Source: Legionella genomosp. 1
GTDB lineage: Bacteria; Pseudomonadota; Gammaproteobacteria; Legionellales; Legionellaceae
Reading direction: 5' to 3'
Assembly: GCA_945901145.1 (NCBI GenBank)
Contig: CAMDJY010000061.1
Coordinates: 1-7,996, forward strand
DNA: 7,996 nucleotides
In this document: positions 5,643 through 7,996 of the stretch, in pieces
Layout of the letters: each line of letters starts with the position of its first letter
How positions within the stretch are numbered: position 1 is the stretch's first letter
Notes under the pieces: model-generated
Told to the model about the DNA's origin: nothing
Seen by the model: the letters and a program-made list of their open reading frames with translations, nothing else
Databases searched by the model: none
Position numbers and translations under genes: made by a program

Positions 5643-6617
5643 TCACGTTTTTCGCTGACAAATACTATCCGCAAGATATCCAATTGCGCCTGCATAATAA
5701 ATTGAATTGTTATACCGCAAGATCATTTTATAGTTGGGATAGGCTAAAAACACCGGACCGCCATTGGGTTGAATAATACTGGCCATGAGGTCTGGATAGG
5801 GAAGTTCTTGTCCATCTTCGGTGCGTACACCCAGCGCTTGCCACTCGCGAACGGGTTTAATCGTTCTTTTGCCTTCTAGACTGATATCAAACTGAGGTGG
5901 TAATCTAACAAAAACTGCCCAGGGTTCTTCGGCTTGCCAGCCATTCTTTTTCATATAATTTGCAATGGACGCCAGGGCATCGGGTTTCGAGTCCCAAATA
6001 TCTTTATGGCCGTCACCATCAAAATCAACTGCATATTTCACCCAGCTTGAGGGTAAAAATTGCGGATGACCAGATGCCCCTGCCCATTCGCCTTTGAAAT
6101 GCTCTAAAGAAACATGCCCATCGTTAAGAATTTTCAACGCAATAAATAATTCTTGTTTAAAAAAATCTGGACGATTAGAGTCGTAAGCCAAGGTTGCTAA
6201 TGATTGAATGACCGGGAAATTACCCATGTAACTGCCATAACTTGTTTCTAGTCCCCAAAAAGCGAGAACAAAGCATGGGTCAACTTGATATTTTTGACCA
6301 ATGTCTTCGAGTAATTCATGGTATTCTTTGAGTTTTTTTCGGCCTATGGCAATGCGATAACTATCTACTCTGGAATTTCTGTATTTATAATAGCTTAATC
6401 GATGTTCAGGTTGTGATTTTGCGAAGCTTTTAATTTGTCGACTGGGTTCATGTACATTGCGAAAAGCCGCATCAAAAGTTTCTGCAGCAATGCCTTGTGC
6501 GAGAGCCTCTTCTCGAACGTGAGCGACCCAGGTGGTCCAGCTTGATGCGGCAGCATACAGAGATGTTGAGATGAAGCACGCGATAACAGAATATAAAAAA
6601 ACTCTCCGTATGATCAT
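5643..6617 (-). CDS. Lytic murein transglycosylase, MltB family (SltB/MltB_2 type)
   Basis: This enzyme cleaves the MurNAc-GlcNAc bond of peptidoglycan, forming 1,6-anhydro-MurNAc ends, in the periplasm. The 324 residues begin with a signal peptide: basic MIIRR, a hydrophobic stretch to about residue 20, and a likely cleavage after YAA or AAA (21-24). The catalytic Glu124 sits in FWGLETSYGS (120-129). The family block usually written GSWAGAMGxPQFMPSS is here GEWAGASGHPQFLPSS (176-191), with changes at three conserved places. VDFDGDGHKDIW (197-208) resembles the Asp-rich calcium loop of MltB. The last part, FLAYPNYKMILRYNNSIYYAGAIGYLAD, matches the usual family end. V11-I12-A13-C14 could be read as a lipobox, but the hydrophobic stretch would be very short, so a soluble form is more likely. 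The start has a good GGAG ribosome site (6629-6626). Confidence 0.95.
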   Translation of the reverse strand: MIIRRVFLYSVIACFISTSLYAAASSWTTWVAHVREEALAQGIAAETFDAAFRNVHEPSRQIKSFAKSQPEHRLSYYKYRNSRVDSYRIAIGRKKLKEYHELLEDIGQKYQVDPCFVLAFWGLETSYGSYMGNFPVIQSLATLAYDSNRPDFFKQELFIALKILNDGHVSLEHFKGEWAGASGHPQFLPSSWVKYAVDFDGDGHKDIWDSKPDALASIANYMKKNGWQAEEPWAVFVRLPPQFDISLEGKRTIKPVREWQALGVRTEDGQELPYPDLMASIIQPNGGPVFLAYPNYKMILRYNNSIYYAGAIGYLADSICQRKT

Positions 6618-6650
6618 GGAGCTTTCTCCAAAAAGCCAAAGTCGTTCTTT

Positions 6651-6679
6651 ATTCTGGGTTAAATTGGATAAAAGTTCAA
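6651..6679 (-). promoter_or_regulatory. Weak candidate promoter of the transglycosylase gene
   Basis: In the 66-base gap after the hydrolase, read on the minus strand, TTGAAC (6679-6674) is followed after 17 bases by CAGAAT (6656-6651). Each box matches four of six consensus bases. No intrinsic terminator is evident in the gap, so read-through from the hydrolase is equally possible. Confidence 0.28.
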
Positions 6680-6683
6680 CTGT

Positions 6684-7487
6684 TTATCTTTGTCGTATGG
6701 CTGTATAAAAATTCAAAACAGACTCTGCAAATTCTTTGGGATTCTCTTGTGGTAGCATATGACCGCATTGAGGCATTATTGTTAGCTTTGAGTTTTTTAT
6801 ATTGCGATGGAGATCTTCGCTGAGGTAGGGGGGGGTTAGTATGTCTTCTAAACCATTTAAAATAAGTGTTGGGCATTGAATTTGATTTAAATCTTCCCGG
6901 GCATCAAATGCTGCAATTGCTTGCACTTGTGCCTGATAACCTTCTGGAGTTTGTGGTACTTGATCGGTTAGCATCCGTTGCATTTCGTCAGCAACACGGC
7001 TTGCATCGTTTAAAAAAGCGCTGCCATAGAGGCGTGTATAAATGATTCTGAGGACAAGTTCGATGTTGAGCCCTGCTGCGAAAAGTTCTGATGTGTGTTC
7101 AATATAAAGCTGTGCTGCCTTTGGAAAGTGGGCGAATGAGCTTGCAATCACTGCGGCTTGCACTTGATGTGGATATTTCATGCATAAACGCTGCAGGATT
7201 GCACCACCCATAGAATGCCCAACGACGTAAGCCTTATCAAGCTTTAACGAATCAATTAAGGTTGCAATATCATCTGCCATGTGTTCAATGGTAAATTTAG
7301 GCATCCAACCCGTGGTTAAGCCTGCCCCTCGATTTTCGGGAATATAAATCGTAAAATGATTTTGCAAATAAGGCACAACGCGTTGCCATTCTCGACAATT
7401 TGCAGTTAATCCGCCGATTAAAATCAGCGGGTCGCCCTGGCCTATGACGTCATAATTTAAAGAAATATTGTTTATCGTCAGTTTCAT
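6684..7487 (-). CDS. Alpha/beta-hydrolase fold protein
   Basis: The 267-residue protein shows the complete plan of the alpha/beta-hydrolase fold: an oxyanion strand LILIGGLTAN (21-30), ENRGAG (51-56), the nucleophile elbow GHSMGG (90-95) with Ser92, the acid in NGLEDILTPP (211-220) with Asp215, and the base in CGHMLPQENP (241-250) with His243. It is most like the carboxylesterase, lactonase or C-C-bond hydrolase group of soluble cytoplasmic enzymes; the substrate cannot be told. I chose the ATG at 7487 because it overlaps the stop of the preceding gene as ATGA and opens with the typical MKLTINNISLNYDVIGQGDP. A longer frame from an ATG at 7526 would add 13 atypical residues and overlap that gene by 43 bases. 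Translation is probably coupled to the upstream gene, since no clear ribosome site is present. A run of eight C lies just after the codon for Asp215. Confidence 0.93.
   Translation of the reverse strand: MKLTINNISLNYDVIGQGDPLILIGGLTANCREWQRVVPYLQNHFTIYIPENRGAGLTTGWMPKFTIEHMADDIATLIDSLKLDKAYVVGHSMGGAILQRLCMKYPHQVQAAVIASSFAHFPKAAQLYIEHTSELFAAGLNIELVLRIIYTRLYGSAFLNDASRVADEMQRMLTDQVPQTPEGYQAQVQAIAAFDAREDLNQIQCPTLILNGLEDILTPPYLSEDLHRNIKNSKLTIMPQCGHMLPQENPKEFAESVLNFYTAIRQR
6828..6835 (-). repeat. Homopolymeric C8 tract in the hydrolase gene
   Basis: Eight consecutive G on the plus strand (C8 in the gene) encode the Thr-Pro-Pro after Asp215. Such a run stands out in an AT-rich gene. One added C would switch translation to a frame that stays open to 6676; one lost C reaches a stop about 14 codons later. 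Either change would remove the catalytic His243. Confidence 0.9.
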
Positions 7488-7996
7488 CGGAAATTTGAGC
7501 CCGGTGTTAAAGAATGTGCTGGGCATATTAACTTGCCTAGCTCTGGATTTTTAAAGTCATCAACACTTAAATTTTGCATCAGTCCTTCTTGGGGTCCTAA
7601 TAATTCTCTTATATGCTGTAGAAGTGGGACATCCTGATTAAGTTTATAATTGTCCAATGTTTCTCCGTGAATATTTTGTATTGATACGTGGTGATTCACA
7701 AAACGAATGATCTGTTGATTGCTGTTGATGCGTGTGAATAAAAATAGTGTATGGAAAGCATAGGTTTCTGAATTTAAATAATCGATCGCAACCTGGAAAT
7801 CTTTGAGCTCAGTGGGTTTTGTATTAAAATCGTACCTGGGGGCGAACGAACCATCAGCTTTTCTCTCTTCAAATGTATAGGGCAAGTGAGGGTTATTAGT
7901 TTTTCTCACTTGATAGTTACCCTGTTGGGTGGTTGAGTCAATGTCAGCGGGTAATTCATAAATAGAGAATGATGATCCATCCCATCCTGGATCAAA
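7484..7996 (-). CDS. Unrecognised protein, C-terminal 170 residues (5' end outside window)
   Basis: The frame is open from the right edge to the TGA at 7486-7484. A GTG at 7909 could start a 141-residue version, but the frame continues upstream through FDPGWDGSSFSIYELPADI without a stop and in similar style, so the gene very likely begins outside the window. The visible part is polar, with no membrane segment, signal or Cys cluster. Its most regular block is FQVAIDYLNSETYAFHTLFLFTRINSNQQIIRFVNHHVSI (visible residues about 68-107), which looks like alternating helix and strand of a compact domain. I do not recognise the family. Its stop overlaps the hydrolase start as ATGA, so the two products are made together and may share a role. 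Confidence 0.8.
   Translation of the reverse strand, partial: FDPGWDGSSFSIYELPADIDSTTQQGNYQVRKTNNPHLPYTFEERKADGSFAPRYDFNTKPTELKDFQVAIDYLNSETYAFHTLFLFTRINSNQQIIRFVNHHVSIQNIHGETLDNYKLNQDVPLLQHIRELLGPQEGLMQNLSVDDFKNPELGKLICPAHSLTPGSNFR

Noticed and set aside
5549..5776. Plus-strand open frame of 75 residues, half in the gap after the transglycosylase
   Set aside because: No ribosome site before its ATG, aromatic-rich low-sense composition, and its second half is antisense to the well-supported transglycosylase C-terminus.
6576..6617. Lipoprotein signal (VIAC at residues 11-14) in the transglycosylase
   Set aside because: The hydrophobic stretch before Cys14 would be only about eight residues, and hydrophobic sequence continues to a normal Ala-rich cleavage site near residue 22-24.
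7485..7526. Upstream ATG at 7526 as the hydrolase start
   Set aside because: It adds 13 residues unlike the family start and overlaps the preceding gene by 43 bases; ATG 7487 gives the ATGA junction and a typical N-terminus.
7484..7909. GTG at 7909 as start of the unknown right-edge gene
   Set aside because: The same frame is open to the window edge with protein-like sequence and there is no ribosome site before the GTG.

Overview
The window looks like an AT-rich gammaproteobacterial chromosome segment. Coding is dense on both strands, with short gaps and no tRNA, rRNA, insertion sequence or CRISPR array. I infer a member of the order Legionellales (Legionella/Coxiella-like). The reasons are the GDLHGNA-type phosphoesterase start at the left edge, the style of the peptide deformylase and its RIKDLRFFGFEDEI-like end, and a giant protein of effector-like build. 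None of these proves the taxonomy.

Layout: Positions 1-270 (minus) hold the first 90 residues of a calcineurin-like phosphoesterase resembling Legionella Wip-type secreted phosphatases. An 89-base divergent promoter region separates it from a plus-strand housekeeping cluster (360-1716): a single-domain rhodanese sulfurtransferase, a peptide deformylase that starts on the base after the rhodanese stop codon, and an EVE-domain protein. The rest of the window (1669-7996) is read from the minus strand. In transcription order it holds an unrecognised protein cut by the right edge, an alpha/beta hydrolase coupled to it by an ATGA overlap, a periplasmic MltB-family lytic transglycosylase, and a 1259-residue protein.

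The most unusual object is the 1259-residue protein (1669-5448). About 1000 residues of predicted alpha-helical, partly TPR-like and glutamine-rich coiled-coil sequence are joined to a C-terminal nucleotidyltransferase domain of the poly(A) polymerase / CCA-adding superfamily. The catalytic DxD, a possible third Asp, and the HRDFTIS, IIDPTG and EADPVRALRAIKW blocks are present. The usual GG...RD block is degraded, and the arginine-rich tail of true poly(A) polymerases is absent. The helical part is much more AT-rich than the nucleotidyltransferase part, which suggests a composite origin. This is the best candidate for an undescribed activity: an RNA- or protein-targeted nucleotidyltransferase, perhaps a secreted effector. 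Its last 48 bases overlap the end of the convergent EVE gene.

Secondary points of interest are a run of eight C in the hydrolase next to its catalytic Asp, the strictly coupled unknown gene plus hydrolase pair, and the 5' end of the likely secreted phosphoesterase. The rhodanese, deformylase and EVE genes may form one transcription unit of protein-maturation and RNA-related functions. The remaining genes show no obvious shared pathway.
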